Source: Amycolatopsis sp. FBCC-B4732 | GTDB taxonomy: Bacteria; Actinomycetota; Actinomycetes; Mycobacteriales; Pseudonocardiaceae | NCBI RefSeq assembly: GCF_023008405.1 | Contig: NZ_CP095376.1 | Span: forward strand, 9,218,501-9,282,500 | DNA length: 64,000 nt | Direction of reading: 5' to 3' | Shown here: one piece after another, positions 62,958-64,000 of the stretch | Numbering within the stretch: position 1 is the first letter of the stretch | Layout: each line of letters starts with the position of its first letter | Notes under the pieces: generated by a model | Seen by the model: the letters and a program-made list of their open reading frames with translations, nothing else | Told to the model about the DNA's origin: nothing | The model's database searches: none | Made by a program: the position numbers and the translations under genes

Positions 62958-64000
62958 AGTGCCTCCAGCTTCGTGACCCACTTCGTCTGCAGCACGCCCG
63001 GGCGGTTCGGGGCGATGATCCGGCACGGGAAGCCGTGGTCGATGTCGAGGACCTCGCCGTTCAGCTCCAAGGCCAGCAGCGTCAGGTCGTCGGCCGTGTG
63101 TTCGCCGGGGAGGGTGCTGACGTTGTACAGCCCGGAACGCTCCATTGAGGACACTCGGACCGCCGTGCCGGGCGCGGCGCCGGTGGCTTTCAGGAGCGTG
63201 GGCAGGGAAATGCCGCGCCAGGTGGCCGATTGGCTCCAGCCCTCCACGCACGCGATCGGGAGTTCCGCCGTCGCTTGCGGCAGGGCGCGCAGCTCGTCGA
63301 GGGAGAACGTCGTCGTGCCGCGTGGGGTCACCACCGAGAGGCGCCAGGTCGGGGACCACCTGATGCCCGCGGCCGCCGCCGTGCGGTTCACCGGGAGGTT
63401 CTGCGTTCCTTTGCCCGTCTTCCAGGCCAGGCCGGAAACGCCGCGCAGGAACGGGACCATCGCGCCCGCGGTGGCGACGACCGCGGTGCCCGTCGCCAGG
63501 CCGGTGGTGAGGAGGAAGCCGCGCCGGGAGAGGCCGCCGGGCGGTGACGGCGGTTCCTCGGTGGTGGTCCGGGTCAGGGCGCGGCGGATGATCGGCAGCT
63601 TCACCGCGACGTGCACCAGGATCGAGCCGATCGCCAGCCACGCCACCGCGTAGTGCACCTGCGGGAAGTAGAAGCCCCACGGGTAGTTCTGCGCCACGTT
63701 CAGCAACCCGGTCGTCAGCTCGAAGAACGCCGCCCCCGAGAGCACCAGGATCGACAGCCGCTCCAGTGCGTGCGGCAGCGAGCGGACGAGCGGCCGGCCG
63801 AACAGCTTCGGGTAGACGCTCCACAACTTCGCCAGCAGCAACGGGATCGACGCCACACCGGAGATCACGTGCAGCCCCTGCGTGACGCGGTAGAGCCCGA
63901 CCGGGCGGCTGGGCCACCAGAACCAGCCTGGCGGGTGCTGGATCAGGTGGCTGATCAGCCCGGTCACGAAGCACGTCGTGAACGTGATCGCGAGCGCCAG
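62954..64000 (-). CDS. Molybdopterin-dependent membrane oxidoreductase (SuoX-like), 3' part
   Basis: At least 349 residues; the 5' end lies beyond the window (in-frame reading continues LALAITFTTCFVTGLISHL). The N-terminal part has several helices with cytochrome-b-like His (LHVISGVASIPLLLAKLW; HYAVAWLAIGSILVHVAVK). A twin-Arg-like motif follows (LSRRGFLLTTGLATGTAVVA, RRGF with the hydrophobic run). The molybdopterin-binding domain (WRLSVVTPRGTTTFSLDELRALPQ; ELPIACVEGWSQSATWRGISLPTLL, with the Cys expected to bind Mo; HGFPCRIIAPNRPG) completes it. A sulfite-oxidase-fold protein of unknown substrate, coupled to the Pro-rich-tail protein. Confidence 0.9.
   Translation of the reverse strand: MALAITFTTCFVTGLISHLIQHPPGWFWWPSRPVGLYRVTQGLHVISGVASIPLLLAKLWSVYPKLFGRPLVRSLPHALERLSILVLSGAAFFELTTGLLNVAQNYPWGFYFPQVHYAVAWLAIGSILVHVAVKLPIIRRALTRTTTEEPPSPPGGLSRRGFLLTTGLATGTAVVATAGAMVPFLRGVSGLAWKTGKGTQNLPVNRTAAAAGIRWSPTWRLSVVTPRGTTTFSLDELRALPQATAELPIACVEGWSQSATWRGISLPTLLKATGAAPGTAVRVSSMERSGLYNVSTLPGEHTADDLTLLALELNGEVLDIDHGFPCRIIAPNRPGVLQTKWVTKLEAL

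Overview
The window is about 64 kb of very GC-rich DNA with strong G/C third-position bias. It has many GTG and TTG starts and many 4-base ATGA/GTGA gene overlaps. It encodes F420-type (Ddn-like) and MpaB-like enzymes, an AftB-like arabinofuranosyltransferase and a LigD polymerase. Together these indicate an actinomycete with an arabinogalactan-type wall, most probably Pseudonocardiaceae (Amycolatopsis-like); the genus is an inference. No rRNA, CRISPR array, insertion sequence or phage genes were seen. One tRNA, Arg(CCU), is present at 51975-52047.

Layout. 1-2.9 kb: end of a peptide/oligosaccharide-type ABC transporter operon closed by a GH1 beta-glucosidase. 3.2-8.1 kb: aryl-CoA degradation set (acyl-CoA dehydrogenase, monooxygenase/OYE fusion, RidA, PaaX-type regulator) that fits anthraniloyl-CoA catabolism. 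8.1-11 kb: acetyltransferase, a miniature P450-like protein, MarR regulator and Ddn-like enzyme. 11.0-11.8 kb: GC-rich repeat array built from copies of the 3' end of the neighbouring acyltransferase gene. 13-18.8 kb: FAD oxidoreductase with a divergent LysR gene, MpaB-like oxygenase, AftB-like transferase and LigD polymerase. 18.75-25.2 kb: the most interesting locus. A CDP-alcohol phosphotransferase gene stands divergently next to an overlapping operon (MDR dehydrogenase, degenerate PTPS/QueD homologue, GT4, methyltransferase, flippase-like membrane protein, GTP cyclohydrolase II with a Tyr-to-Met switch), which ends tail-to-tail with a creatininase-family amidohydrolase. It looks like an uncharacterised pathway from GTP to a formylaminopyrimidine (FAPy) or pterin-like, perhaps lipid-linked, glycoconjugate.

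25.2-32 kb: inositol-phosphatase family protein, Ser/Thr kinase, a second GT4 closely resembling the first, a broken DUF4231-like gene running into an ECF sigma factor, and a split AlbA-type ATPase preceded by 12-bp iterons. 32-37.7 kb: large secreted GH92 mannosidase with a LacI-type palindrome, MocR regulator, aldo/keto reductase. 37.7-40.1 kb: a five-TM histidine kinase and response regulator divergent from a secreted HbpS-like heme-binding protein (SenS/SenR/HbpS-like). 40-48.4 kb: amidohydrolase, LysR, MFS exporter (probably frameshifted at its end), a tiny secreted peptide, a SARP/AfsR-type regulator, a vWA protein and an unknown partner.

48.6-54.6 kb: accessory-looking segment with a fused nuclease-methylase restriction enzyme, tRNA-Arg(CCU) and two unknown proteins. 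54.8-61.8 kb: orphan response regulator with a TRIC channel, MprA-MprB, DeoR-GalT and an HtrA/PepD protease. The mprA and htrA genes each carry a 19-bp 8+3+8 direct repeat that looks like an MprA box, which links them as one envelope-stress regulon. 62.2-64 kb: a membrane protein with a repeat-expanded Pro-rich tail and a molybdopterin-dependent membrane oxidoreductase that runs off the window.
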